Origin: Trichomonas vaginalis G3
Taxonomy: Eukaryota > Parabasalia > Trichomonadida > Trichomonadidae
Assembly: GCF_026262505.1 (NCBI RefSeq)
Contig: NC_067206.1
Span: 18,125,319-18,189,318, forward strand
Direction: 5' to 3'
DNA: 64,000 bases
Below are positions 9,712-19,507 of the stretch, one piece after another (within the stretch, counting starts at the first letter, position 1; every line of letters begins with the position of its first letter). A program made the position numbers and the translations under genes. A model generated the notes under the pieces. It worked only from the letters and a program-made list of their open reading frames with translations, made no database searches and was not told where the DNA came from.

Positions 9712-10323
9712 TTACATGTATTTTTCAGCAACTTCGTCAAATAATTTTATAGCTTTATCTATCTCATCTACTTCAAACGTTTCTTTACCTTTTATGGGAG
9801 CACCATATATTTTCTCAAACTTTTCGAGTAGTTCTGTTTCTGCAGCTCTCATATCATTAACAAACACAACCTTGACTCTATTGACTGTACTGTCATATCT
9901 TTGAGTTATATTATATGTTCTTCCTATCTTATATCTCTTTGTATTGAAGTCCTTCGGTTTCTGAACGATGTAAAGTAAGCCTTCACTGCAACGTTCTGAG
10001 TCGAATAAACCATATGTTATGAAGTTATATCCAACAACTGGGTCTAACCATAACAAAACTATTGGTATAAGACTTTTGTCGATGAGATATGCTGTAGTTC
10101 CATAGAATCTTACCGATATCATAAGCTCAGGATTTCTTGTCAAAATTTTCTGAGTTGAAGCATTTCTAACCCAGTCGTGTGGTTTCTTTCCAGATGGAGA
10201 TATAATGTCTGACAAAGAATATTTGTTGTATTTCTTTGAGTATCTTACGTTTAAATCACCAATTCTAACCACTTTGGTGTCATTGTCTATCTTTCTAACT
10301 GTTTCAAACTCAATGTTTGTCAT
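9712..10323 (-). CDS. KilA-N-like / GIY-YIG-like (T5orf172) protein, 203 aa
   Basis: The start at 10323 is preferred over 10341 because the upstream ATG lies inside the promoter-like motif TTTTGTATGTAAGA. The N-terminal region contains a KilA-N-like segment (SGKKPHDWVRN, about residues 45-60). The C-terminal 75 residues (GLLYIVQKPKDF, RYKIGRT, then RAAETELLEKF) match the T5orf172/MUG113 branch of GIY-YIG nuclease-like domains. This combination is common in phages and large DNA viruses. A cleavage activity is inferred from the family only. No second copy is seen in the window. Confidence 0.65.
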   Translation of the reverse strand: MTNIEFETVRKIDNDTKVVRIGDLNVRYSKKYNKYSLSDIISPSGKKPHDWVRNASTQKILTRNPELMISVRFYGTTAYLIDKSLIPIVLLWLDPVVGYNFITYGLFDSERCSEGLLYIVQKPKDFNTKRYKIGRTYNITQRYDSTVNRVKVVFVNDMRAAETELLEKFEKIYGAPIKGKETFEVDEIDKAIKLFDEVAEKYM

Positions 10324-10341
10324 TTTTGTTCTTACATACAA

Positions 10342-10789
10342 AATAAAAAAATAAAAAAAATAAAACTAACTTTATTTTTTCAAACCAGGAGCCAAATTCT
10401 TGCGATTTTCATGAGTTTTATGCAAGACCAGGTTTTTTCCCCTACTCGCTGTTCTTCACGATTTTCATACGGAATCTCTTCTCTCGGAAAACCGAGGGAA
10501 GCAAGCATATGAGGAAATTCATGAAATTTGGTCATTTTTCAGCAAAAATAATGTTTAGGGTAGAAGGTTAGATCTAACCTCTTTTCTACCCTCTTTTCTA
10601 CCCCAGTTATTTTATAAGCGTTTTACATGGTAAACGTTATTTTTAAAATTTTGTGAAAACTCAACGGTTTGACACATGCCCTAAAAATTATTTTACTCAG
10701 AATTTTGTTGCTGAATTCAATAAAAATAATGTTTAGGGTAGAAGGTTAGATCTAACCTCTTTTCTAACCTCTTTTCTACCCCAGTTATT
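10342..10789. repeat. Intergenic repeat region with two GATC palindromes and gene debris
   Basis: No intact gene. Bases about 10380-10525 are a rearranged fragment of a KilA-N gene, matching coding DNA near 9350-9420 and 59340-59440. Two copies of a palindrome unit follow (AGGTTAGATCTAACCT at 10565-10580 and 10743-10758), each preceded by AAAAATAATGTTTAGGGTAGA. Each is followed by TTTTATAAGCGTTTTACATGGTAAACGTTA, the last part of which duplicates the 3' coding end of the next gene. The unit has therefore been tandemly duplicated together with the gene's tail. Confidence 0.75.
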
Positions 10790-11731
10790 TTATAAGCGTT
10801 TTACATGGTAAACGTTATGAATTCGTGAGACTCTAAACAATTTCGTAGCTTCTATTTCTTCTGTCAGTACATCGAATGTTTTAACAATGCCGAAAGTTTC
10901 TTTATACTTCTTCTTGACGTCAGATAGAAGGAAATCTTCTGCTGTTGGATAGTTTTTGTTCAGAAATGCTAACATGTCCATTTTATCTTCTGCTGGCTTT
11001 TCTGCTTCTTTCTTTAAGTCTGCATAGTCGTTTCTCATTCTTTCTATCTCTTTGACGGAGTAGTTATATTTCCTCATTGCTGCTTTACATTTAGAACATT
11101 GTGGGTTCATTTTTGCGTTATATTCTGAAACCTTACCTGCTAAAACAACTAAAGCGTCAATGGCTTTCTTTAAATCTGAAGCAGTTGGTTTTATCTGTTC
11201 ATTCCATACCTTACCTCTTCTATCTTTATCTCTTATTTCCCAAACACATTTTGCAGCTAATGAAACAAAGTTGTCGTAGGTCTTAAACTCCCCGGATTTA
11301 TATATGTCAGAAACATTCTTATATACCATGTCGCAATCTTTGTCCATAACCTTATGGTTGCAATGAAAACCAAGGAATTCATAGTTTACCTTACGTATGA
11401 ACTTCTTTATTTCTACCGAGTCAGTTGCTTTGACTTCAATTTCGTCGAATTCAGGAATAGTGAGTTTTTGTTGTTGGATTTCAGGCAATTTGGGTAAATG
11501 GTCAATAATGTCCTGCATGTCATAAAGATACTGTTCATTTGTTTCATCTTTCGCACTACAGTCTAAACTACCTGTTAACAGTTCCTGCTTTATCTTCTGG
11601 ATTTCTGTTTCGAAAGTATATGAAGAAGGAATGAAGTTTTTCATCTCTACCAACATAGATGTTGGATTCATGACTAGCGAGTTTGGTGCTGTAGTTGTTT
11701 GAACTGTTGTTGTGCCGATTGTTGAAATCAT
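10790..11731 (-). CDS. Conserved Maverick protein of unknown function (ISTIG family), 313 aa
   Basis: The start is the ATG giving MISTIGTTT, after the leader TTTTATTTTGTATAAAAAAT. Three relatives exist in the window: this one, 36278-37192 and the broken 60519-61484. It is the only gene here with one copy in each element. It carries conserved Cys/His groups (GFHCNHKVMDKDC near residue 130; NPQCSKCKAA near 220) that could bind a metal, and a helical, charged C-terminal half ending in HVKRL. No known family is recognised. GATC palindromes lie directly downstream of the stop. Confidence 0.7.
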   Translation of the reverse strand: MISTIGTTTVQTTTAPNSLVMNPTSMLVEMKNFIPSSYTFETEIQKIKQELLTGSLDCSAKDETNEQYLYDMQDIIDHLPKLPEIQQQKLTIPEFDEIEVKATDSVEIKKFIRKVNYEFLGFHCNHKVMDKDCDMVYKNVSDIYKSGEFKTYDNFVSLAAKCVWEIRDKDRRGKVWNEQIKPTASDLKKAIDALVVLAGKVSEYNAKMNPQCSKCKAAMRKYNYSVKEIERMRNDYADLKKEAEKPAEDKMDMLAFLNKNYPTAEDFLLSDVKKKYKETFGIVKTFDVLTEEIEATKLFRVSRIHNVYHVKRL

Positions 11732-12320
11732 ATTTTTTATACAAAATAAAAAAATAAAAAAAAAAATAAAACTAACTTTATTTTTTATTTCGGGAAAATT
11801 CATGACAAATTCAAGAGGGTAGAAAACAGGTGAGAAAAGAGGTTAGATCTAACCTTCTACCCTAAACATTATTTTTTGGTGTAAATTTCCTAAACTGACG
11901 GCGCAAAGCGCCAAGACCGAAGGTCCTGACTGACTGACTGACGGCACAAAGTGGCATAACGAAAACATTAATATATAAAATTCATGAAAATTCAAGAGGT
12001 TAGAAATGAGGTTAGAAAAGAGGTTAGATCTAACCTTCTACCCTAAACATTATTTTTGCTGAATTCATTCATAACACCCTTTGTAAGCTCATAAAATGTT
12101 TGTTTTGAGGTCGAGCCACTTTTGGCTCCACCGTATTCTTTCAACCAAAACTCAAGAATTTCCCGCATGAATTTTGTATAAAAAGCAACCGTCGGAATTC
12201 AGACGGTTGCTATATTCTTCACAAAACATTTACGTTTAGTTTACGAAGAAGTCATGACAAATTCAAGAGGGTAGAAAACAGGTGAAAAAAGAGGTTAGAT
12301 CTAACCTTCTACCCTAAACA
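11732..12320. repeat. Intergenic region with three GATC palindromes and hairpins
   Basis: No gene is seen. Three palindromes (AGGTTAGATCTAACCT) lie at 11840-11855, 12021-12036 and 12292-12307. Each is preceded by shorter direct half-sites (GGTAGAAAA, AGGTTAGAAAAG) and followed by TTCTACCCTAAACATTATTTTT. Between them are small GC-rich hairpins (GGCGCAAAGCGCC and GACCGAAGGTC near 11894-11920, then repeated GACT). A perfect 10-base-pair hairpin lies at 12184-12211 (AGCAACCGTC / GACGGTTGCT, 8-base loop). Confidence 0.7.
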
Positions 12321-12644
12321 TTATTTTTGGTCCGGGAACAACTTTCTCTCAATTGGAGCTGTAGCATAATCTTTGCGTAAACGGTTCAGACCTTCTTCGA
12401 ACTCTTGGTCTCTCTTCGATTTGTATTGAGATTGGAATTGCTGGAACATCCAAGGGTTGGGGAAGTAAGGCATAGGCTGAGGAGGAGGGTAGTTCGGGAA
12501 GCCTTGTAGTGGAAATTGGTAGTAACCTTGAGGTGGAAATTGGTAGTAATTTGGTGGAGGGACTTGCTGGAACTGAGGTGCAGGGGCTGGTGCTTTAGGT
12601 TCCTCTGGTTTGGGAATGGGCTCGGTTGGTGGGACGTCGGACAT
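12321..12644 (-). CDS. Proline-rich protein, truncated copy, 107 aa
   Basis: The N-terminal 90 residues (MSDVPPTEPIPKPEEPKAP, then Pro/Tyr/Gln-rich repeats such as NYYQFPPQGYY) match the 181-residue protein at 34701-35246. After EEGLNRLRKDYATAPIE the sequences diverge and this copy stops. It looks like a 3'-truncated duplicate running into repeat DNA. The protein is probably disordered; a virion-surface or scaffold role is possible but unproven. It is divergent from the gene at 12940 across a repeat array. Confidence 0.55.
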   Translation of the reverse strand: MSDVPPTEPIPKPEEPKAPAPAPQFQQVPPPNYYQFPPQGYYQFPLQGFPNYPPPQPMPYFPNPWMFQQFQSQYKSKRDQEFEEGLNRLRKDYATAPIERKLFPDQK

Positions 12645-12660
12645 TCGTTTGTGGCTTAAC

Positions 12661-12938
12661 CGTCGGAAGGAAGAACTTTTCCTGTCGGAAGGAAGAACTT
12701 TTCCTGTCGGAAGGAAGAACTTTTTCTGTCGGAAGGAAGAACTTTTCCTGTCGGATGGAAAATTTTTTCCTGTCGGAAGGAAGAACTTTTTCTGAAGTTC
12801 GACCAAAAAGTTCTCAATTTTCGAAAATTTGAATGGTTTACGGACGGAAAACTGGAAAAATTTTTCCTGTCGGAAGGAAAATTTTTTTCTGTTGGAAGGA
12901 AAAACTTTTTCTGTTGGAAGGAAAATATTTTTCTGTCG
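12661..12938. repeat. 22-bp repeat array in a divergent promoter
   Basis: Between the divergent starts at 12644 and 12940 lie about ten copies of a 22-base unit around CCTGTCGGAAGGAAGAACTT, in two blocks (about 12661-12796 with six units, 12855-12938 with four). The core TTCCTGTCGGAAGGAA is an imperfect palindrome. The same kind of array separates the homologous divergent pair at 34472-34700. A spacing of about two helical turns suggests stacked protein binding on one face of DNA. Confidence 0.75.
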
Positions 12939-12939
12939 G

Positions 12940-13314
12940 ATGGAAGGACTCGGAATGCCAGAAGGATTTGACGAGGCAATTTACCTAATTGAAATTAACG
13001 AGCGCGTAAAAGACTACTTGCGCAAGGTCATGAAGCCCAAGGTCAAGTTCACCACTATTTCTGGAAGGGCTGTCTTGAATCTCGAGACTTCGACCGGAAT
13101 TCCAATTCAAATACCAGAAAACACTCCTTTCGACGACATAAAGGACGCCAAAAGAGAAGCTCTTGTTAAGTTCCTAAACAAACGTCCTTGGATAAAAATA
13201 CCAAACAAGGAGAACCCCCTACCCCATATGAAATTGGCAATTCAGTCTCTCCTTCACTTCTCGGGTCAACCATTCTACATAACCTGTGAAGGCGACATCC
13301 AACCAGTTCAGTAA
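12940..13314 (+). CDS. Unrecognised 124-aa protein
   Basis: The start at 12940 (MEGLGMPEGF) lies at the end of the repeat array. The upstream open frame is the array read as protein and is not counted. The protein has a basic middle (RKVMKPKVKFTTISGRA), a region TSTGIPIQIPE and a C-terminal part with KRPWIKIPNKENP. Its homologue at 34083-34471 is frameshifted in a C-run. Base composition is less AT-rich than in neighbouring Maverick genes, suggesting a separate origin together with the proline-rich gene. Function unknown. Confidence 0.65.
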   Translation: MEGLGMPEGFDEAIYLIEINERVKDYLRKVMKPKVKFTTISGRAVLNLETSTGIPIQIPENTPFDDIKDAKREALVKFLNKRPWIKIPNKENPLPHMKLAIQSLLHFSGQPFYITCEGDIQPVQ

Positions 13315-13415
13315 ACATCTCATTTTAACTCACTTTTTTTATGTTTTTTTGTGAAAGTGTCAAAAATAAATTGTTTTCATGAAAATTCAAGAGGGTAGAA
13401 AAGAGGTTAGAAAAG

Positions 13416-13431
13416 AGGTTAGATCTAACCT
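13416..13431. repeat. GATC palindrome downstream of the gene at 13452
   Basis: AGGTTAGATCTAACCT, preceded by two direct half-sites (GGTAGAAAAG, AGGTTAGAAAAG) and followed by TTCTACCCTAAACATTATTTTT, which abuts the stop of the minus-strand gene starting at 14312. This is the clearest single example of the dispersed palindrome unit. Confidence 0.85.
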
Positions 13432-13451
13432 TCTACCCTAAACATTATTTT

Positions 13452-14312
13452 TCAATACTTTTTCAGCACTTTTCCGTAGTTATATATGAAAGACAATTCG
13501 AGATAAAAGTCATAGTACAATGGAATAATATGTTGCACACCATTTGTTGTGAACCAAACTTGAAAGTCAGAGAAACTGTTACTAGATGGTTCGTAGAATT
13601 TAGAAGCAAAGTCATAAAAGTCCTTACCAATACATAGAAAACTATTGTTGCTTGAACTGAAACTTGCATGACACATAACATTTTGAGGGTCAAACACGTT
13701 TCTATAAACCATCAAATCTGCTGGTGGAAGTATAAATTTAAATGGACCATCTGGTGGTAATGGTTCGTTCTGGTTTAGTAACCGAAGAAATTGTGCCCAA
13801 GAACGTTTGTCTACTTCCCAAAATAAAAACTCTGTATCTCTTGGAGGGTTAATTTCAATCTTTTGAAATGAAACGGTGGAGTTCATCTTGTCATATTCTA
13901 GTTTCAGATAGTATGTTCCATTTAGTAAAGAGTGGTATTTTTCTTGAAATTCCCAATAATATTTGTTCATTTGAGTTTGAAAGTCATTTAGAGTTTTCTC
14001 AAGACTTTCGTCTGAACGAACTGTAAAGATCCTCATTTCGTCAAATTTGTCTATTAGACCATCAGAACCTTCATACTGCCCATGAAAATATACTGCGAAC
14101 ATAAATGCGTTAGTTCTATTTGAAAACAAAACTCTTCTAAATCCTATTGCCTTTGCATCTGAAGGACTTTGAAGCCAACGAATTGGATAGTCAAACCTGT
14201 ATGCTCGGGATGAAATTTCTTCATCTGATATTGCCCTACCAGCATTTGTAAAGATATAGTCTAATGGTTTTGTATCTGCTACTTTTGTTCTTTGTTTTTC
14301 AACCTGAAGCAT
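13452..14312 (-). CDS. Putative minor virion protein (FYEP/VWFT family), 286 aa
   Basis: This is intact and related to 18654-19503 and 25781-26631 (shared YRFDYPIRWL, KAIGFRR, then HASFSSSNNSFLC, FYEPSS, DFQVWFTT, LELSFIYNY). The C-terminal arrangement also resembles the protein at 53270-54127 (ILYSNLS, then REFWIDMFST). Such a beta-rich C-terminus is seen in minor capsid or penton-like proteins of related elements, so a virion role is inferred. It is more diverged from the 18654/25781 pair than those are from each other. Confidence 0.5.
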   Translation of the reverse strand: MLQVEKQRTKVADTKPLDYIFTNAGRAISDEEISSRAYRFDYPIRWLQSPSDAKAIGFRRVLFSNRTNAFMFAVYFHGQYEGSDGLIDKFDEMRIFTVRSDESLEKTLNDFQTQMNKYYWEFQEKYHSLLNGTYYLKLEYDKMNSTVSFQKIEINPPRDTEFLFWEVDKRSWAQFLRLLNQNEPLPPDGPFKFILPPADLMVYRNVFDPQNVMCHASFSSSNNSFLCIGKDFYDFASKFYEPSSNSFSDFQVWFTTNGVQHIIPLYYDFYLELSFIYNYGKVLKKY

Positions 14313-14337
14313 TTAATATATGTAAAAAATATTGTTT

Positions 14338-14922
14338 TTAAAATGGTATGCCATATAGCTTCTTGAATTTGTTAAGAAGTATTTGAACGTTTTTTCCATC
14401 TGTATCTCTAGTGTTTACATAAGCATAGCCCGCCTTAGTAAAATATACTTGTAATTTCCTATAGTTTACGCCGGTATAAAAGTAGAAAGAGTCTTGTTCT
14501 TCGCTATAGTAGTAAAACTCAAACGTATGCTTGCCATAGTCTGTAATTTCAATTGTTTCATCGTCTAGTTCGTCGACAAATTCGAATACAATATCTCTAA
14601 ATTTGCCTTTGTTCTTATTGTTTTCAGAACATGTGACCCAACGTAAGTTTTCAAGTCTATTGTCGTTTCTTATACGGTTTATATGGTCTACAAAAGGTAA
14701 ATTGTTAGGATTCAGTATAAAATGAGTTGCAATGACAACATGTTTAAGATAGTGTTTTCCACCCATCTTCATAATAGCATATCCGTTATTTCGCTCCCGT
14801 TCGCTTAAAACTCTTTTTGTCTTTTTGTTTCTGACTTCAAATGACTCACAACAGTGAATTTCATATTTCTCATCTAACAAACAAGTTTCCCAACGGTCTT
14901 CTCCAACAAACTCAGCGTACAT
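14338..14922 (-). CDS. HNH homing-type endonuclease, 194 aa
   Basis: A NUMOD4-like N-terminus (residues 10-50) precedes an HNH motif, FVDHINRIRNDNRLENLRWVT (about 82-102), with conserved His-Asn-Asn positions. The nuclease presumably nicks or cuts DNA, as in selfish homing endonucleases. The C-terminal 80 residues (DETIEITDYG, then FYFYTGVNYRKLQVYF) recur as a stand-alone protein at 49644-49964. The leader contains TTTTATTTTATTTGAAATG-type sequence. A second, broken HNH gene of another type is at 32735-33107. Confidence 0.8.
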   Translation of the reverse strand: MYAEFVGEDRWETCLLDEKYEIHCCESFEVRNKKTKRVLSERERNNGYAIMKMGGKHYLKHVVIATHFILNPNNLPFVDHINRIRNDNRLENLRWVTCSENNKNKGKFRDIVFEFVDELDDETIEITDYGKHTFEFYYYSEEQDSFYFYTGVNYRKLQVYFTKAGYAYVNTRDTDGKNVQILLNKFKKLYGIPF

Positions 14923-14955
14923 TTCAAATAAAATAAAAAAAATTTATTTTTTACT

Positions 14956-15199
14956 TCATGCAATGTTTAACACATCGAAAGGCATGTTCATAAGACGTTC
15001 TTCTTCTAACCTCTCTAGTCTGTTTGGATAATTGGCATGTGCTGTTTCCAAATCCATTTCGTAGCGAAGACCAGACAATTTGTCATAGACTTTTATGGGT
15101 CTTCCCTTCCTATATTTAAAATTCTTCGAAACTCCAACCATATCTTTGTAACTCTGCTTTTATTCTAGCAGACTTTCTATCCATTCTATATGGGGGCAT
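14956..15199 (-). pseudogene. Small basic Maverick protein, frameshifted, arm A
   Basis: An ATG at 15199 after TTTTTATAAAAATG-type leader opens a basic N-terminus that stops after about 27 codons. A second frame then continues with YRKGRPIKVYDKLSGLRYEMD to the end at 14956. A 1-base loss in the join is the simplest explanation. The homologous segment at 30123-30360 is also broken. Function unknown. Confidence 0.6.
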
Positions 15200-15231
15200 T
15201 TTTATAAAAATAAAAAAATGTTTTTTTTCCT

Positions 15232-15816
15232 TTACTTTACATAACCGCCTGCTGCCATAAGTCTTTGACGCCAACCCATACCAGCTAATGAAGGTTGACT
15301 TGGTTTAGTTTCCAAACTAAACTTTGGTTTTGGTTTATCTTCAGTTTTTGGTTTTTCTTTTCTATCGGTTTTTCGTCACTTTTCGGTTCCTCTGACTTTA
15401 CCTCACCTGCAGGAACAGTTGTGTTGTCAACATCTTCATAAATATCATATGCCATTTGTTTTTGTTTTCCTTTCAACTTTTTGTGTTTGTTGTAAAGTTT
15501 AGAATATTTCGACTCTAAGTCAATGAGATGTTCTATAATGAACTGTTGGTCAGTGAAGTAAACTTTTCCATCTGTTGTCTCGAAAGCTCCTTCAGACTTC
15601 AATATTTTATTTGTGAGAGTCTGTTTCTTTTTTGAGATACTAGCCGTTCCATTTCTATGAAAAGTGACTTTATAGTTAGGGTTTGTATTTCCAGACCTGG
15701 CACTTTCTATTATTGAATTTTTCTCTTCATCTGTAAGTTCTTTGACAGGTTTTGACAATGGTTCTGAAACTTTTTGTTTGTGGTGTCAAATCTACCGTTT
15801 CAACTTCTTCGGTCAT
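15232..15816 (-). pseudogene. Unrecognised Lys/Glu-rich protein, frameshifted, arm A
   Basis: The start is at 15816 after the leader TTTTACTGAGATGAA. An extra T near 15768 and a missing base near 15362 break the frame compared with 29511-30092. Most of the protein (15285-15758) is still open. The N-terminal region IIESARSGNTNPNYKVTFHR followed by basic residues matches a small domain also found at 50127-50363 and 52514-52939. The middle is helical and the tail is Glu/Lys/Pro-rich and ends GGYVK. Function unknown. Confidence 0.65.
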
Positions 15817-15835
15817 TTCATCTCAGTAAAAAATT

Positions 15836-15988
15836 TTAGTTTGGTTTGTTTTCAACTGGTTGTTTAGGTTTTTTAAGTCGGTCTAAAACTTCCTGAGGTA
15901 TAGGAAGAACTTGACAAACACGTGGTGTAACTGCTGGAAGCCGACAAATCCATCTTGAACCCATTTGTCTCAATGCTGTATTGTTCAT
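15836..15988 (-). CDS. Small 50-aa basic protein
   Basis: A short frame with a leader (TTTTACTGAGATGAA) identical to that of the next gene, beginning MNNTALRQMGSRWICRLP and ending in a Lys/Pro-rich tail. The inverted copy at 29336-29492 keeps the start and about two thirds of the frame. The shared leader and two-arm occurrence support a real gene. No function can be assigned. Confidence 0.5.
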   Translation of the reverse strand: MNNTALRQMGSRWICRLPAVTPRVCQVLPIPQEVLDRLKKPKQPVENKPN

Positions 15989-16007
15989 TTCATCTCAGTA
16001 AAAAATT

Positions 16008-16407
16008 TTACATTCCCCACGTTTGAGGCGGTTGAGGTTGGTTATTGTTTACCCACTGTTGTGCATGGTTATATCCTCTGTTAAAGAATCTTTCACCTTG
16101 GTTCATATAATTTCCTGCTTGGTTATAGTAGTCATTTGCTTTGTTATAATAGTTTCCTGCTTGTCTTCCTACATTGTCCATCCATCCTTGAACTTTTCCT
16201 CTTGTTTCAGGATTTGGAATAAGATTTGTGCATCTCGTGCTACATCCCAACCTTTCTGTACAGTTTGTATAATAGGTTGTGCTTTCTCTTTAAGTATACC
16301 TAATGTACTCAAAATCTTCCTTCCAATTCCAAATAACCTCTGGCTATTGTTCCAACTGCGGGCAAAAATCTGGATGCAACTCCTGCTAATGCGCCAAATA
16401 AACCCAT
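16008..16407 (-). pseudogene. Gly/Tyr/Asn-rich virion-like protein, frameshifted, arm A
   Basis: The equivalent of the intact 133-residue gene at 28915-29316. The start at 16407 is 17 bases from the divergent integrase ATG. Small indels (near 16225 and 16330) split it into overlapping frames. The C-terminal part, with NYYNKANDYYNQAGNY repeats, is still open. Confidence 0.7.
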
Positions 16408-16424
16408 TTCTTATGGTTAAAAAA

Positions 16425-17380
16425 ATGACGAATCCAAACAAGGACCCCTATGTTTCTAAGGCAACAAAGAAAGCACTCATGAATAAAAATCTTTAGTTCA
16501 ACACCAAATGCTTGGTTTATGGATATCTTGGAAAACATTCCGAGAGTTAGAACAGATGGACCACCATACTGGTTAATATTTGTTGGTCAAAACACAAGAT
16601 ACTGTGAAGCCATACCATTATGGTCCAAAAATATTTTAGATGAAAACTGCTTTGACAATATTCGTTGACAAATACCATCAACAAAACTGACATCTGACTG
16701 TGAAAGTTCTTTCAAATCAGATGATGTAAAAAACTATCTGCGTTCAAAAAATGTAAACCATATTTCATTGTCGACCAAAACCATTCTGCTCTTGGTGTCA
16801 TTGACAGTTGTATAAAAATCTTAAGAGACTTAAACCAACCACAAGGTGGTGAGGCAAATGAAATGTCATATGACGACAATATAGACACTTCTCCATGGCA
16901 AAAGATGAGACAAGTTTTAAATATTTACAATAACCGTAACACAAAAAGGTTTGGGAAAACACTCCCCGAAGAAATGAAAAACAACCCTGACTTAGAGAAA
17001 GACTATATATTTAATAATTTAGTCAAAAGAGACAAACAAGAAAGAATGCCGGGCTTCAAACTTCAGAAAGGTGACAAAGTAAAAATAGAAATACCTAAAC
17101 GCGACCCATATGAAAATACTATTGACTATGACAACAATGGGAACCCGACAGGTACTCACATTCGTGTTCGTAAAAATAGAAGAAAGTATACAAGAGAATA
17201 TTATGAAGTTTTAGGCAACATGGCAAAATGTACACACTGCAAGCAGAAGATAAAACTACTATTGTCAGACCTCGTTTCAAACTTGTCAAAGTTCAAGGTG
17301 GTATACTTTCAAAGACAGTTCCTAACAAATATAAGACAACTCCTGACGAATATGCTAAAGAAGTTGAAAATGACGACTAA
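16425..17380 (+). pseudogene. Maverick integrase (rve family), frameshifted, arm A
   Basis: The inverted equivalent of the open gene at 27938-28897. The start MTNPNKDPYV is intact, but indels near 16490, 16650, 16760 and 17215 interrupt the catalytic core. The C-terminal half (16863-17220) is still open and includes GDKVKIEIPKRDPYEN. The stop codon overlaps that of the convergent fibre gene (shared CTAA). Confidence 0.8.
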
Positions 17381-18636
17381 GCATTTCTATACCATGCGTA
17401 AACTGTCATGTAAGGTGGCATGTATTCTTTACTTTGTCCCGTTGTTTGCGTATATCCTGAAACGCGATGTGTATGGTTTCCATCTCCCTGAGTGTTACCC
17501 AGAAAAATTTATAGCAAACTGAACGTCGTCTTTAACATCATATCCTTTACCTTTTTTCATTGCTGACCAATCCCAAAATTTATGCTTATGCCAACCTGCT
17601 TGAGATGTACTTAAATCTATGTAGTGACTGTGTGCAGGTAAATTTTCACCTGAAATCGTTTTACTTCCACCTGTTTCCTTTGAAGAGTTTGCACAATACA
17701 AAAACCTGTCGACTATTTGAGTCAAGTTCCAAAACCCAGAACTGTTTCTGGTCTGGTAGAGTTCATTGACGTATAAATAGAGCCTATAGGATATAATGTT
17801 TGAAGTATTTCTGTCTTTAATGTTTGAAGCTCTGTTTTGTCTGCTTTCTTGTCATATAAATCTTGAGCAGTGAATTTCATATTATGTTCATCCTTCATGA
17901 CATAAACATCTTTACATCTAATGTTTTTCATCGTCGTTATGTCGTCATCCGATGTTAAACCTTGTGGAAAGTTAGGAGGTTTACAATATAATATATCCCC
18001 AGTTTCTTCAACCGTTCCTTCAATACTTTCTATAGCAACAGTTGTAAAACTTGTATGTGTATGGTTCTTGTCTGCTTTCTTTTCAAGGCTAACGTTTAAG
18101 TCTGTTATTTCAGAAGATGTATGTGTATGTCCAACGGCACTTTTACTGTTTAAGGTTTCTTGTAAGTTTGTAATATTTGCAATGGTATGTATATGAGTCT
18201 TTTTAGAATATTCGTTTTCAGCTCTTGTCACTTCACTTGACATTTTATTGTCAACATATGTTTTGTCTGCTAGTTCAGGATGAGTATGTTCTTTTGTTGC
18301 ATAAGCATTGTTAGCTCTTTCTTCTTCTTTTGCTATTGCATCGTCTACATATTCTTTGTCAGCTTTGTTGTCAATATCTGCTTTCAAAAGAAGTTCATTT
18401 ATAGGTTTCTCGTTTAAAGTTCCTTTTGTTGGATTTATACAGACAGTATTGTTCTTCTTGTCTTGAAACAGAAACTCATCTGTCATTGGGTTTATCGTCA
18501 GTTTTAAGTTTCCTTCTTTCAATGACTCAGATATCTTAGAATAGTTTGAAAAGTTTGTTGTGTTCTTATTTAGAGCTTGCATAATGAGTTGTCGGTTGTG
18601 TTGTATTTCTCTCATGGAAGCAATATCTTTCGACAT
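17377..18636 (-). pseudogene. Phage-type collar fibre protein, frameshifted, arm A
   Basis: The start is MSKDIASMREIQ at 18636. Residues 1-85 form an N-terminal attachment-like region. A long series of KADK / HTH-containing repeats follows (trimeric coiled coil with histidine pairs), then a tail-collar domain (YPIGSIYTSMNSTRPETVLG, FLYCANSSKETGGS, LPAHSH, and PPYMTVYAW at the end). The frame breaks near 17722 and again near 17500. Homologues are at 26650-27941 and 62867-64000. Such fibres bind host surfaces in phages; a role in virion attachment is inference. Confidence 0.75.
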
Positions 18637-18653
18637 TTTTATTCTAGATAAAT
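18637..18653. promoter_or_regulatory. 17-bp bidirectional promoter
   Basis: Only TTTTATTCTAGATAAAT separates the divergent start codons of the fibre (18636) and minor virion (18654) genes. Its core ATTCTAGATAA is nearly palindromic. The same arrangement, 18 bases, is at 26632-26649. Each strand therefore offers a TTTTTAT(T/C)-type element about 10-15 bases before its ATG. Confidence 0.6.
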
Positions 18654-19503
18654 ATGCTTCCAATAGAAAAAGAAAATTCAAGAGTTGCTACAACTAAACC
18701 ATTAGATGAACTTTTTTACTAATGTCGGTCAAAAGTTTGAGACAGAGACCGTAAAGCATGAAGGCTATCGTTTTGACTACCCATTAAGATGGTTAAGAGA
18801 CCCATCCGTCACAAAAGCTATTGGCTTTCGTAGAATGAAGTTTGTGTCTGTAGAAGATAAAAGTTTTCCATTTATTGTAAAGTTTCATATAGATTATATA
18901 TCTGAAGGGAAACGAAAAATGTGGGAAGAAATTGAGCTAATACAAGTTGACCTTTCATCTTCTCTACAGACTGCGTTAAAAAATATAGAAGATAAAATAA
19001 ATTCATGTTATGCAAAATATGCTGATGAATATGCAAATACCGAGAGCACACTTTATGTGAGAATTGTATATGACAAACAAAATTCACAAGTGTCATTTCA
19101 AATCTACGAAAACAATCCAAATAAAGACGAACAAATATATACAGAATTCACTGCAATGTCATGGTATTATTTGCAAAGAATGTTAAATCAGAAAGTCAAA
19201 CTTCCTTTAGCAAATATTTACAGTCGATATGCAAGAGATGAACCATATTTATTTAAAGATGTTTTCGACCCAGCTGCTATTATTGTTCATGCTTCATTTT
19301 CTGGCGCTCAAAACTCTTTCTTATGCTTGGCAAATGACTTTTACGAAAAACCTACAAAGTTATATGAACCGCCGAGTGGAAGTATTTCAGACTTTCAAGT
19401 ATGGTTTACTACAGATGGAAGAAAAAGAATAATTCCATTATACCATGCGTTTTACTTAGAACTTAGTTTCATATACAACTACTATCGAACGGTAAAAATA
19501 TAA
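18654..19503 (+). pseudogene. Putative minor virion protein, N-terminal frameshift
   Basis: The expected ATG at 18654 (MLPIEKENSR) is followed after about 22 codons by a frame break, because a T-run near 18711 has one T more than in the copy at 25781-26631. From 18706 the frame is open for 265 residues and includes the family signatures AIGFRRMK, HASFSGAQNSFLC, KLYEPPSG and FQVWFTTDG. If the extra T is a sequencing error, this is an intact gene. The 3' end is 4 bases from the convergent gene at 19508. Confidence 0.65.
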
Positions 19504-19507
19504 TTTT

